The notes below the pieces were generated by a model, which worked only from the letters and a program-made list of their open reading frames with translations, searched no databases and was not told the origin of the DNA. This document shows positions 1 through 8,052 of a stretch of DNA of 64,000 nucleotides, in pieces; within the stretch, counting starts at the first letter, position 1; every line of letters begins with the position of its first letter. The stretch comes from an uncultured Phycisphaerales bacterium. GTDB taxonomy: Bacteria; Planctomycetota; Phycisphaerae; Phycisphaerales; UBA1924. The translations under genes and the position numbers were made by a program. The DNA lies in assembly GCA_903929885.1 (NCBI GenBank), contig CAIYWI010000126.1, positions 1 through 64,000 of the forward strand. The letters run 5' to 3'.

Positions 1-90
1 CCCGGAGAATCGCAGGCCGGATCCGAAGGAGCCGGACCTGAGCGAAGCGGGCCGCAGGCCGCCGGGCCCGAGCGGGCCGACGCGGCCCTC

Positions 91-618
91 ATGGCTCGCG
101 TGGCCGCGAACGATCAGGCGGCCATCGCGGCGCTGTACGATCGGTTCGGCAGTCTGGTGTTCCGCATGGCGTGCCAGTCGATGCCGAGTCGCGCCGAGGC
201 GGAGGACGCGGTGCAGGAGGTCTTCATCCGGCTGTGGCGAACGGCGGGACGGTACGACCAGAATCGCAGCGCGCTGGTGACGTGGGTGATGCTGATTTCG
301 CGGCGTCACCTGGTCGACAAGCTGCGTCGCAGCAAGGCGAGATTGCGGCCCGCGTCGATCGAGCAGGCGGGCGAGGCGGTGGGGAGGTCGGGGGGGCCGG
401 ATCGGTTGGAGCTGACGGAGAAGATGAAGATCGTGATGGAGCGGATCGAGCAGTTGCCGGAACTGCAGCGGACGGTGGTCACGAGGGCGTACCTCGGCGG
501 CCAGACGCTGCGGCAGATCGGCGAGGAGCTCGGCACGCCGCTGGGAACGGTGAAGTCGGCGCTCAGTCGGGCGCTGGTTCGGTTGAGGGAGCGAGGCGTC
601 GAGGAGTTGGTCCTATGA
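91..618 (+). CDS. ECF-family RNA polymerase sigma factor (5' end uncertain)
   Basis: This is a sigma-70 family ECF sigma factor that would direct RNA polymerase to a stress or envelope regulon. Region 2 is at about residues 10-75 (YDRFGSLVFRMA, then AEDAVQEVFIRLW). Region 4 is at about 115-165 (LPELQRTVVTRAYLGGQTLRQIGEELGTPLGTVKSALSRA split by the helix-turn-helix). The frame is open from base 1 of the window and holds no ATG, GTG or TTG before 91. The residues just before the ATG (ADAAL) look like normal sigma-factor sequence, so the true start may lie outside the window. The stop overlaps the next start (ATGA, 615-618), so it is translationally coupled to its anti-sigma factor. Confidence 0.88.
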   Translation: MARVAANDQAAIAALYDRFGSLVFRMACQSMPSRAEAEDAVQEVFIRLWRTAGRYDQNRSALVTWVMLISRRHLVDKLRRSKARLRPASIEQAGEAVGRSGGPDRLELTEKMKIVMERIEQLPELQRTVVTRAYLGGQTLRQIGEELGTPLGTVKSALSRALVRLRERGVEELVL

Positions 619-1430
619 ACGTGCAGCAGTTGCTTGAACACGCCCATCTCGACGCCTTGGGGATGCTCGAGTCGCAGGAGCAGGTGGACTTCCGCCTCGC
701 GCTGGCTGAAGCGCCCGCCCGGATCCGGGAGATGGTCCGTCGCGAGCAGGCCCGCGCCTGCGACATCAACGCGATCCTGCCGGATGTGGCGCCGACGGCC
801 GACCTTCGCGCCCGCGTGCTGGCGGCGATCGCCGCCGAGATCTCGGTGAACGCGGCGGCCGCCCAGGCCGACGAGGCCGACGACGCGGGGCTGTACGAAC
901 TGCGGTCGCCGACGGGCGTGTCGCGTCGTTGGCGAACCGCCGCGGTCGCGCTGGTGGGCGCGTGCGGGGTGCTGGGGGTGGCCCTGGCCAACGTCGTGGC
1001 CATCAACACGCAGATCAAGGGCTCGATGACGGTCACGGACCTGCCCAAGGAAGTGATGATGGGTCTGGGGTCCGACCGGATCAACGACGTCCTGTTCGGA
1101 GGCGCGTCGCAACGCCATCACTTCGTCGCGGCGGGGGACTTCGCGGGCGTGGCGTCGGTGCTCCACAGCCGCGAGTGGGGCGAGGGCGTCCTGGCCTTCA
1201 AGGACCTGCCCGAGCAGGCCGGCAACGACTATCGCCTCGTGACGCTCGACGCCTCGGGCGCGGTCGTGGAGGAGATCGCGTCGCTGGGCGACGGCGGCGA
1301 CAAGGCGATCCGCACCGTCCGGGTGGCCTCACGCCACCTCGACTCAGGCAGCCGACTTGCGATCGTCTCCGCCCCTCGAGGCCGTCCGGCTTCGGCGGGT
1401 ACGGTGCGTCTCGAGGCGAAGATCGCCTGA
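615..1430 (+). CDS. Membrane anti-sigma factor (RskA-like)
   Basis: This 271-residue protein has a short cytoplasmic alpha-helical N-terminal region, one membrane segment at about residues 108-130 (AAVALVGACGVLGVALANVV), and an extracytoplasmic C-terminal domain of about 140 residues. That layout matches anti-sigma factors with an RskA-type C-terminal domain. It would hold the upstream sigma factor at the membrane until an envelope signal releases it. The ATG at 615 overlaps the sigma stop codon. No HxxxCxxC zinc motif is visible. Its last 87 bases overlap the 3' end of the convergent gene on the other strand. Function is inferred from gene order and topology. Confidence 0.82.
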   Translation: MNVQQLLEHAHLDALGMLESQEQVDFRLALAEAPARIREMVRREQARACDINAILPDVAPTADLRARVLAAIAAEISVNAAAAQADEADDAGLYELRSPTGVSRRWRTAAVALVGACGVLGVALANVVAINTQIKGSMTVTDLPKEVMMGLGSDRINDVLFGGASQRHHFVAAGDFAGVASVLHSREWGEGVLAFKDLPEQAGNDYRLVTLDASGAVVEEIASLGDGGDKAIRTVRVASRHLDSGSRLAIVSAPRGRPASAGTVRLEAKIA

Positions 1431-2783
1431 CGCGATCGCGAGATCGACCTCGTCCATGGCCTCCTGCTCGATCGGCAGCGAGGCGTTGAGGAACCGCGAC
1501 TGCGCCGCGACCATGCGCTGCCACGAGATCAGCCCGAGCACGAGGCATGCGATCGAGCCCGCGGTCGACATGCCCAGGGTGTACAGCGTCCGCTGCGAGT
1601 TCACGGGCTGTCCGTCGGAGGCGGGACGCGAGCTGATCACGGTGGTGCCTCCGTCGGCCCGTTGCAGCGTTCCCGAGTTGACGTAGTCGACGATGCCGTT
1701 GGTGATGATGCGCAGCGCGTGCACCGTCGCGTCGGCGCCCTCGCCCTGCAGCCTCAGCGTCAGTTCGCCCGTCGCGCCCGACTCGTGGGTGAGCCGCGTG
1801 GTGACCAGGTTCGCCACGGCGCCCGGTGACTTGAGATCGACGTACCCCTGCCGAGCGAATCGTGCCGCCAGGGCGTCGTGGAAGCGAGGATCGCCCAGCA
1901 ACCCCTCGTGAAGCGACTGCCACGTGGTGCGTTCGCCCGGCGTCATGGCGCGCCCCGGGGCCTGTGCCTCGATGGTCGACGTGGCGGCGTAGGTGGCCGG
2001 AGCCACCGCCTCGGCCGCGAGCCAGCTCAGCACGCCGACGATCGACAGCGTGGCGGCCATCGCGGTGACGAAGACCGACACCCGCGCGAGGATCGCGCCG
2101 TTGGCCGCGCGACGATGGCCTCGCTTCGACCTGGCCTCGAGTTCGGCGGCTCGCGTGCGGAGGTCCTGCTCCTTGAGCCGCATCGTCTCTCGATGCCCTG
2201 CCAGCACCTTGCGGATCTGCCCGAGGCGGCGACGGATGCGTTCCTTCGATCGAGACGCGCCTTCGCGGTCCCGTGCGTGCAGCGATTGGATCGCGCCGCG
2301 GAGCGCGTGCAACTCCTCCTCCGCCGATTGTCGCGCCGCGTCGTGCCGCACGGCCTCCTTGCCCAGCGAGTCGCACATCGCCGCCAGTTCGGACGACGCG
2401 CGGCGCTCCAGTCGCCAGAGCGCCTCGTACTCCTCGAAGACCTCGATGGTGGCCCGCGCCGCGTTCGCCGGGTTCCCGCCGCTCGAGGCGGCCGTTCGCT
2501 CGGCGAGGTCGCGTTCGGCCATCGCCAGCGCAGCGGCGCGGCGGTCGAGCTCCCTGGCGCGTTCGTCGAGTTCGTCGCGGTCCGCGCCGACGCAGATCGA
2601 CTCCGACGCGACGCGGGACTGCTCCTCGGTGAGGTGCGCCTGCGTGGCCTCCAACTCGCGACGAAGCCGCTCGAGTTCCCGTTCCTGCTCGCGCAGCGCG
2701 TGTTCGGTCGCCTCGGGACTCCGGGCGTCGGCGCCGCCGGAGGATGCGAGATCGTTGCTGGCGTGGTCGTCGTGGTGGTTCAT
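1344..2783 (-). CDS. Wzz/GumC-like membrane protein with long N-terminal coiled coil
   Basis: This 479-residue protein starts with about 210 charged residues rich in E, R and A heptads (coiled coil). Then come basic residues, a membrane segment at about 222-250, a roughly 145-residue outside domain, a second membrane segment at about 400-421, and a 58-residue basic tail. The outside domain begins ATYAATSTIEAQ and contains the pattern of paired helices and beta strands seen in polysaccharide chain-length regulators. The placement of the long coiled coil before the first membrane segment is not the classical Wzz layout. The start at 2783 (MNHHDD) follows a GAGG-containing leader. It may control surface polysaccharide length or export, but this is inferred from topology only. 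Confidence 0.6.
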   Translation of the reverse strand: MNHHDDHASNDLASSGGADARSPEATEHALREQERELERLRRELEATQAHLTEEQSRVASESICVGADRDELDERARELDRRAAALAMAERDLAERTAASSGGNPANAARATIEVFEEYEALWRLERRASSELAAMCDSLGKEAVRHDAARQSAEEELHALRGAIQSLHARDREGASRSKERIRRRLGQIRKVLAGHRETMRLKEQDLRTRAAELEARSKRGHRRAANGAILARVSVFVTAMAATLSIVGVLSWLAAEAVAPATYAATSTIEAQAPGRAMTPGERTTWQSLHEGLLGDPRFHDALAARFARQGYVDLKSPGAVANLVTTRLTHESGATGELTLRLQGEGADATVHALRIITNGIVDYVNSGTLQRADGGTTVISSRPASDGQPVNSQRTLYTLGMSTAGSIACLVLGLISWQRMVAAQSRFLNASLPIEQEAMDEVDLAIASGDLRLETHRTRRSRTASRGGDDRKSAA

Positions 2784-2926
2784 GGTCGCCGATCCTCGCG
2801 GGAAGAGCCTCTCGTGTCCGTGTCTTCCGTAGCATCGGCCCGATCCGGACCTTGGATGATCGCGCCGCGGCCCGAAGGCGGGCGCACGGGCCGCCCGATG
2901 CGGGGATCGCCGCCACCCTGGGTCAC

Positions 2927-2932
2927 TACCCT
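2927..2932 (+). promoter_or_regulatory. -10-like hexamer, leaderless position
   Basis: TACCCT ends 6 bases before the GTG start at 2939. One of a repeated TANNNT pattern in this window. Confidence 0.45.
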
Positions 2933-2938
2933 TCACGC

Positions 2939-3871
2939 GTGATCTCGCTCGAGACGCCCCATCTTCGCCTCGACGTGCTCCCCGACATGGGCGGCGGCAT
3001 CGCGAGGCTCGACCTGCATCACCCGTCGCTGGGGACGCTCTCCCCGTGGCGGCCCGCGCCCGCGCGCCCCGACTCCTTCTCCTGCTTGGCGTCCTATCTG
3101 CTCGTCCCGTGGTCCAATCGCATCGACGGAGCCGTGCTGCACCACGCCGGCCTGACGCACCGCCTCGGGCCCGATTGGCGCGACGGCACGGCCATTCACG
3201 GCGATGCCAAGCGCCGCCCGTGGCGAGTGCTCGACCGGTCGCCGTGCTCGGTTCGCCTCGCCGTCGATGTCGACGATCCGGCCGGACGCAACTTCCCATG
3301 GGCCTATCGCGCGGACGTTCGCTACGAACTGCGGGATCGCACCTTGCTGACGGCCCTCTCGGTCACCAACATCGATCACGCGACGTTCCCGGCCGGATTG
3401 GGACACCACCCCTTCTGGCGGCGTCGCCTCGTCGGACGCGGCGGCGCGTCGAGCGGCGAGGCGGTCGTTCGCCTGCCCGTCGCAGCCCGATACCCGTGCG
3501 AGCGGATCATGCCCGTCGGCCCCTCCGTGCGGGACCGCGTCGTCGAGCGTCTCGGGGCGGGCACGACGCTCGACGGGCTCGATCTCGACGACGTGTTCAG
3601 CGGGTTCGAGGGGCGCGCGGAGGTCGTCTGGCCCGGCGCCGGCGTCCGGGCCCGGTGCGAGTGCTCGCCGGAGTTCTCGCACGCGGTGCTCTATTCGCCG
3701 CAGTCGGGCCCCGACGCGGACAGTTTCTGCCTCGAGCCGGTCACGATGGTCAACAACGGCTTCAACCTGCGGGAACGGGGCTGGTCGGGCACCGGCGTCG
3801 TGGACCTGGCTCCCGGCCAGACCTTCACCGGCGTCTGGTCCGTGTCGTTCGACATCGAGGAACCCGCATGA
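2939..3871 (+). CDS. Aldose 1-epimerase family protein
   Basis: This 310-residue galactose-mutarotase-like enzyme is predicted to interconvert alpha and beta anomers of aldoses in the cytoplasm. Family features are the early MGGGIARLDL strand, the substrate-pocket stretch LLVPWSNRIDGA, AIHGDAKRRPW, the histidine-bearing GLGHHPFWRR, and SPQSGPDADSFCLEPVTMVNNGFNL near the end (split here: SPQSG, then CLEPVT, then NNGFN). No ATG lies near the family N-terminus. The GTG at 2939 fits and has a TACCCT hexamer 6 bases upstream. The stop overlaps the next ATG by 4 bases. The specific sugar substrate cannot be told from sequence. Confidence 0.85.
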   Translation: MISLETPHLRLDVLPDMGGGIARLDLHHPSLGTLSPWRPAPARPDSFSCLASYLLVPWSNRIDGAVLHHAGLTHRLGPDWRDGTAIHGDAKRRPWRVLDRSPCSVRLAVDVDDPAGRNFPWAYRADVRYELRDRTLLTALSVTNIDHATFPAGLGHHPFWRRRLVGRGGASSGEAVVRLPVAARYPCERIMPVGPSVRDRVVERLGAGTTLDGLDLDDVFSGFEGRAEVVWPGAGVRARCECSPEFSHAVLYSPQSGPDADSFCLEPVTMVNNGFNLRERGWSGTGVVDLAPGQTFTGVWSVSFDIEEPA

Positions 3872-4293
3872 GCACCTTTCTCGTCAAGACCGAACCGGGC
3901 GAGTACTCCTTCGCGCGACTGGTCGCCGACAAGGCGTGCGTGTGGGACGGCGTGACCAACCCCGCCGCGTGCAAGTCGATGCGGGCCATGAAGCCCGGCG
4001 ACGAGGTGCTGGTGTACCACACGGGCGACGAGCGTGCCGTCGTCGGCCTGGCGAAGGTCTCGGGGCCCGTGCAGGCCGATCCCGAGCGGCCCGGCCTGAC
4101 GGCGGCGGGGGAGATCAAGTATCCCGTGGTGCCGCTGGTGCCGTTGAGGGCCGCCCGCCAACCGCTGACGCTCGAGGCCATCAAGGCCGACGACCGGTTC
4201 GCCGGCTTTCCGCTCGTGACGCAAGGGCGGCTGAGCGTGATGCCCGTGCCGTCCGCGCTGGACAAGGCGATCCGCAAGGCCGCGGGGCTGTGA
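3868..4293 (+). CDS. EVE (PUA-like) domain protein
   Basis: This 141-residue single-domain protein belongs to the EVE family, a PUA-like fold that binds modified bases or RNA. Diagnostic stretches are FLVKTEPGEYSFA at the N-terminus, WDGVTNPAACKSMRAMKPGDEVLVYHTG (in two parts, WDGVTNPAACKSMR and MKPGDEVLVYHTG), and the C-terminal FPLVTQGRLSVMPV. The start overlaps the epimerase stop (ATGA), so the two are co-translated, but no functional link is evident. No restriction or defence genes surround it, so a role in modified-DNA sensing is not suggested by context. Confidence 0.88.
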   Translation: MSTFLVKTEPGEYSFARLVADKACVWDGVTNPAACKSMRAMKPGDEVLVYHTGDERAVVGLAKVSGPVQADPERPGLTAAGEIKYPVVPLVPLRAARQPLTLEAIKADDRFAGFPLVTQGRLSVMPVPSALDKAIRKAAGL

Positions 4294-4305
4294 ATCAAGC
4301 CCGAA

Positions 4306-5898
4306 TCAGGCCACGACGTTGACCGGGCCCAGGTCGCGCATGTTGTTGAACGGGGACAGGTCGGCCACGCCCTCGGGCAGGACGAGCCGGACGCCCATCG
4401 AGTACGCGCCCGGCGCGGGAGGCGTGCGGACGCTGATGCGGTCCCATCGCAGCACGCGATCGGTGCGGAGTTCGACGGTGCGAGCGACGCTGGTGGCGAA
4501 GGTCTCGTTGCCGTCGGCGTCGAGGAAGTAGAACTGCAGCGTGATGCGGTTCTTGAACGAGGTGTTGCCCAGGTTGGAGAGCGTCAGCGAGACCCGACCC
4601 GACGCGCCCGCCTTGATCGAGACGGGGAACGAGGTCGTCGACGAGGCGATGGCCGGATCGAAGGTCTGCGGACGCACCGTGAAGAGCGAGGGCGACTCGA
4701 GCAGGTTGTTCGCCTCGTTGACCTCGAAGATGGCGTTGGCGTCGTCCAGCGAGATGATGAGCCGGTAGGTGCCCTCGGGGATCGTCAGGGGAACCCGCAG
4801 ACTCATGTCGCGCGTCCGCGAGGCGCCCGCCGCCAGTCCCGAGACCGACTCGTTGCGGGGCGAGGCCAGCAGGATGTCGCTCGAGGCGTCGACCGCCGCG
4901 ATGGGTCGCAACGCCACGCGGATCGACATCGAGATCGAGCCCGACAGCCGGAAGTCGCCGCCGTTGCGGTAGGAGAACTTCACCGAGGGGCTGCGGCTGA
5001 ACTTCTGGCCGACGACGAACTCCGAGGGGAGCGTCGTCGAGACCCACGCCCCCGCGATGTCGCGGACGCCCAGGTTGTAGACGCCCGTCACCGTCGTCGA
5101 GACGTTGTTTTCCTCGTTGAGTTCGACGGTCTGGTTCGAACCGTCGACCACCGCGTAGAAACGCCACACGCCCGAGGAATCGGCCTCGGGCAGCGTCAGC
5201 GAGATCTCCTGGGAGAACGTGCCGCCGGCGCCCAGCGAGGCGACGATGACCGCGTCGCCCGCGATTTGGTCGTTCGCCGGATCGGGCGTCGCGTTGCGGG
5301 TGCGGTAGACCTGCGCGAAGGTGCCGCCGGGGGCCACGGCCTCCGGGCCGGTGTTCTGCACCGACACGCGAAGTCGGACGGGTTCGTTGATCACCAGCGA
5401 GGGGCTGAGCATGGCCACCGAGGCGCGAAGGTCGACCTTGGGGGGTTCGGGGATGGGCTCGCCGCCCGGGCCGGTGACGGTGAACGAGACGCCGCCCGAC
5501 ACGTTGTTGTTGCGGTTGCGGTCGGGGACGGCCTGGGACGGGTCCACCCACGCGAACAGGCGCCATGTGCCCCCCGGCAGGGTTTCGGGGAGCGTGAAGG
5601 CGATCATGTCCGATTGCGACGACCCGGCGGCGAACGATCCGAGGAAGGTCGTCGACGCGCCGTCCAACGCGCCGGCCGTCGAGGCCCTGAAGGTGGCGTC
5701 GCGGGTGAGATAGAGCTGCACCATCGCCCGGGTTTCGGACCCGAGGTCGTCGCCCGAGTTGGTCACGGTGACCATCGCGCCGTATTGGGCGCCGCGGGCG
5801 AGGGTTGCGCCGACCGACGCGAGCGAGACCGAGAGGTCGCCCACCAGCATGTCGCGTCGCTCGAGGGACTCGATGGCCTGCACCTGCCGCCAGTTCAT
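4306..5898 (-). CDS. CARDB-repeat cell-surface protein with LEPR-XLL-like N-terminus
   Basis: This 530-residue protein (535 if the ATG at 5913 is used) has about four Ig-like repeats. Each ends in a conserved Asn pair: DRNRNNNV, NEENNV, NEANNL and SPFNNM. That is the signature of CARDB-type adhesion domains, so it is probably a surface or extracellular structural protein. There is no classical signal peptide. Instead the N-terminus reads IESLERRDMLVGD, resembling the planctomycete LEPR-XLL-type N-terminal motif on large surface proteins. The two possible starts (5898, 5913) cannot be separated by a ribosome binding site. It is convergent with the EVE gene. Confidence 0.72.
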   Translation of the reverse strand: MNWRQVQAIESLERRDMLVGDLSVSLASVGATLARGAQYGAMVTVTNSGDDLGSETRAMVQLYLTRDATFRASTAGALDGASTTFLGSFAAGSSQSDMIAFTLPETLPGGTWRLFAWVDPSQAVPDRNRNNNVSGGVSFTVTGPGGEPIPEPPKVDLRASVAMLSPSLVINEPVRLRVSVQNTGPEAVAPGGTFAQVYRTRNATPDPANDQIAGDAVIVASLGAGGTFSQEISLTLPEADSSGVWRFYAVVDGSNQTVELNEENNVSTTVTGVYNLGVRDIAGAWVSTTLPSEFVVGQKFSRSPSVKFSYRNGGDFRLSGSISMSIRVALRPIAAVDASSDILLASPRNESVSGLAAGASRTRDMSLRVPLTIPEGTYRLIISLDDANAIFEVNEANNLLESPSLFTVRPQTFDPAIASSTTSFPVSIKAGASGRVSLTLSNLGNTSFKNRITLQFYFLDADGNETFATSVARTVELRTDRVLRWDRISVRTPPAPGAYSMGVRLVLPEGVADLSPFNNMRDLGPVNVVA

Positions 5899-6005
5899 GT
5901 CAGACTCCGTCATGGTCGTTTGCGTCCGGCTCTGCCGTCGCGTCGAGGCGAGGGCGTATGGATCAAAGGTATGCGATGACTCTTCGCACGCAGCGAGCCG
6001 GGGTT

Positions 6006-6021
6006 CGACCTCCGGAGGTCG
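6006..6021. repeat. 16-bp perfect palindrome
   Basis: CGACCTCCGGAGGTCG lies in the roughly 290-bp region between the divergently transcribed surface protein and prepilin. It could be an operator. No partner copy was found in the window. A second imperfect inverted repeat, CCCGGCGACGCCGGG, is at 6076-6090. Confidence 0.35.
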
Positions 6022-6204
6022 CGTCGCCGTCGGGTCGGTTCGCGTTTGGTGTTCGCGCGAGGCGATGGTGGCAACCCCGGCGACGCCGGGCACGAAAGGA
6101 AGAGCACCGGCGGCGATCGGTGGCGGCGTACGGTTTCGACCAAGGTCGACCTGCGGCCTGTCGCGGATGGACGCCACGCAACACCGGATTGATCGGACCA
6201 GATC

Positions 6205-7245
6205 ATGCTGAACCAGACGACCACCCAGCGTTTCTCCCAAGCCAGGCCCGCGGCACGCCCGGGCTTCAGTTTGATCGAACTGCTGGTGGTCATCGCCATC
6301 ATCGCCCTCGTCGTGTCGATCGTGGTGCCCGCCGTCGCCTCGGCCCGCAAGTCCGCCCGCAAGGCCGACACGCTCAACTTGTGCAACGGTCTGTCGCAGG
6401 CGTGCAGCCAGTTCATTCTCGACGAGCGGCGAGCCCCGGGGTACTTCTCGCAGCGAGACATGGGGTCTGTCGAGAACATGACCCGCGGCTTTTCGCAGAT
6501 GGAGAACGCGATGCTCGAGCTCGCCGGCGGCATCGCCACCGGCGCCGCTCAGCCCGGCGACCTGACCCAGGTGGGGCCCACCACCGCCGGCTCGGTCACC
6601 ATCCGTCCCTCGCTCATCGGCGCAGGCACGGGCAAGTCGTACTTCAGCCCCAAGGCCAAGTACTTCCGCGAGCAGGACGGGGTGGACGACGACGGCGGCA
6701 ACCGCAACTCGACGGGCAACAACCGTGAGATGCCCGTGCTGGTCGATTCCGACGGCATGCCCATTCTCATGTGGACGGTCGACGACACGGCCCGCAAGGA
6801 GATTCGCGTCGCCGCCGACATGAACACCGACTTCGCGCGAGAGACGTCGGCCGGGGCGACGCCCGCCCGCCTCTACTGGGCCAGCAACGCCGCCTTCCTC
6901 GGCGGGAACGCCGCCGTCGGCAAGTACCGCATCAACCAGTCGACCAAGAGCGCGCTTGGCAGCGGCATCGCCGCGCATGCCGCCAACGTCGGCGCGCTGC
7001 TGGGCAACCCCAACTCCCCGGTGGCCTTCCCCGCGACGGCCCAGCCTCAGGACATCGTCCCCTCCGCGCCTCGCGGCAGCGTGATCATCCACGCGGCGGG
7101 CCCGAACTACACCTACGCGGGCCTCGCCGAGCGGGGCGCTTCGCGTCGAACGGGCGGCGTGATGTACTACGGCGACAGCTTCGTGCCCGGTCCCCGCGAG
7201 GACTTTGCGGCCGGCTTCGACGACATCATCGTGCCTGCGAACTGA
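6205..7245 (+). CDS. Prepilin-type N-terminal cleavage protein (pseudopilin-like)
   Basis: This 346-residue protein has a type IV prepilin leader: 20 residues ending in Gly20, then FSLIELLVVIAIIALVV with Glu at +5. It would be cut by prepilin peptidase between Gly20 and Phe21 and held in the inner membrane by the hydrophobic helix. The remaining ~300 residues form a large globular domain that I do not recognise, much longer than a typical major pilin. Planctomycetes carry many such solitary large pseudopilins. It stands alone, with the next gene 136 bases downstream. Confidence 0.82.
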   Translation: MLNQTTTQRFSQARPAARPGFSLIELLVVIAIIALVVSIVVPAVASARKSARKADTLNLCNGLSQACSQFILDERRAPGYFSQRDMGSVENMTRGFSQMENAMLELAGGIATGAAQPGDLTQVGPTTAGSVTIRPSLIGAGTGKSYFSPKAKYFREQDGVDDDGGNRNSTGNNREMPVLVDSDGMPILMWTVDDTARKEIRVAADMNTDFARETSAGATPARLYWASNAAFLGGNAAVGKYRINQSTKSALGSGIAAHAANVGALLGNPNSPVAFPATAQPQDIVPSAPRGSVIIHAAGPNYTYAGLAERGASRRTGGVMYYGDSFVPGPREDFAAGFDDIIVPAN

Positions 7246-7381
7246 ACCCGAACGCCATGGCGTGTCGCGTCCGTGAACAACGGACCGCCGGAAACAGAAC
7301 AAGGGAATGTGGCGTTCGAGACGCCCGTCGACCTTTCCGCGTGACGGGTCGGGGCCCCTGCGTTCTCCCGGTGTGTGCCGC

Positions 7382-8020
7382 ATGAGTTCGGTTCCTCCAT
7401 CCCGGCCGCCCGTCCCCGGCGACCAGCCGCGCCTCCGCCTGGCCGATGCACAGACGGATCAAGTCGCGACGGCGGCGGCCGCCGACGCCGAATCGGTGCG
7501 TGGGATGTGGGAGGCGAACCGGCGATGGGTCGCGGCCATCCTGCTGGCGCACAAGCCGCGCTGGGCCGACCTCGAGGATCTTCTTCAGGAGGTCGCGCTC
7601 GCGACGGTCCGCAAGGTCGGCGAACTTCGGGACCCGGGGGCGCTGCGTCCGTGGCTCCGCACGGTGGCCATCAACGCCGCCCACGCGGCGGCCCGCGGCT
7701 CGAAGCGGCGAGCGGGCGAAGAGCGGTTCGCCGAGGGCGGCGACAGCGGGGCCCATGAGGGCCGGACGCGTGACTTTGCGCCGCCTCCCGAGGCGCTGGC
7801 CGACCGGGAGCACGGGCGACTGCTCATGAAGCTCGCCTTCGAACTTCCCGACGGCTACCGCGAGCCGCTGCTGCTCAAGGCCGTGGAGGGGCTCTCCTAC
7901 CGGGAGATCGGCGAGATCATGGATCTTCCGGAGACCACCATCGAGACGCGCGTGGCCCGAGGGCGTCGGATGCTCCGCGACCTGGCGTCAAAGTCCGGCG
8001 CGCTGGCCATGTTGCAGTGA
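7382..8020 (+). CDS. ECF-family sigma factor without adjacent anti-sigma
   Basis: This 212-residue sigma factor has region 2 at about residues 40-105 (ADLEDLLQEVALATVRKVGEL) and region 4 at about 150-205 (LPDGYREPLLLKAVEGLSYREIGEIM, then ETTIETRVARGRRML; stretches shown in parts). A longer start at ATG 7307 is possible but adds only a low-complexity basic peptide. The ATG at 7382 is preferred by family length. No anti-sigma gene follows. Instead the stop lies 32 bases before the ispE start, and a GTG overlapping the stop (8017) is in frame with ispE, which hints at co-transcription. Confidence 0.83.
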   Translation: MSSVPPSRPPVPGDQPRLRLADAQTDQVATAAAADAESVRGMWEANRRWVAAILLAHKPRWADLEDLLQEVALATVRKVGELRDPGALRPWLRTVAINAAHAAARGSKRRAGEERFAEGGDSGAHEGRTRDFAPPPEALADREHGRLLMKLAFELPDGYREPLLLKAVEGLSYREIGEIMDLPETTIETRVARGRRMLRDLASKSGALAMLQ

Positions 8021-8052
8021 TCCGGGGGCGACCCGGCGCGGGGGGGCGGCGA

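Noticed and set aside
3868-4293. EVE protein as part of a defence island
   Set aside because: Its neighbours are aldose epimerase and a surface protein; no restriction, methylation or nuclease genes are nearby.
5995-6021. GGGGTTCGACC resembles a tRNA T-arm
   Set aside because: No acceptor, D-arm or anticodon stem can be drawn around it. It is part of the 16-bp palindrome.
5899-7383. Upstream extension of the CARDB gene on the minus strand
   Set aside because: The frame stays open to 7383 but runs antisense through the prepilin gene, which has a clear signal sequence and motif. The family start is at 5898 or 5913.
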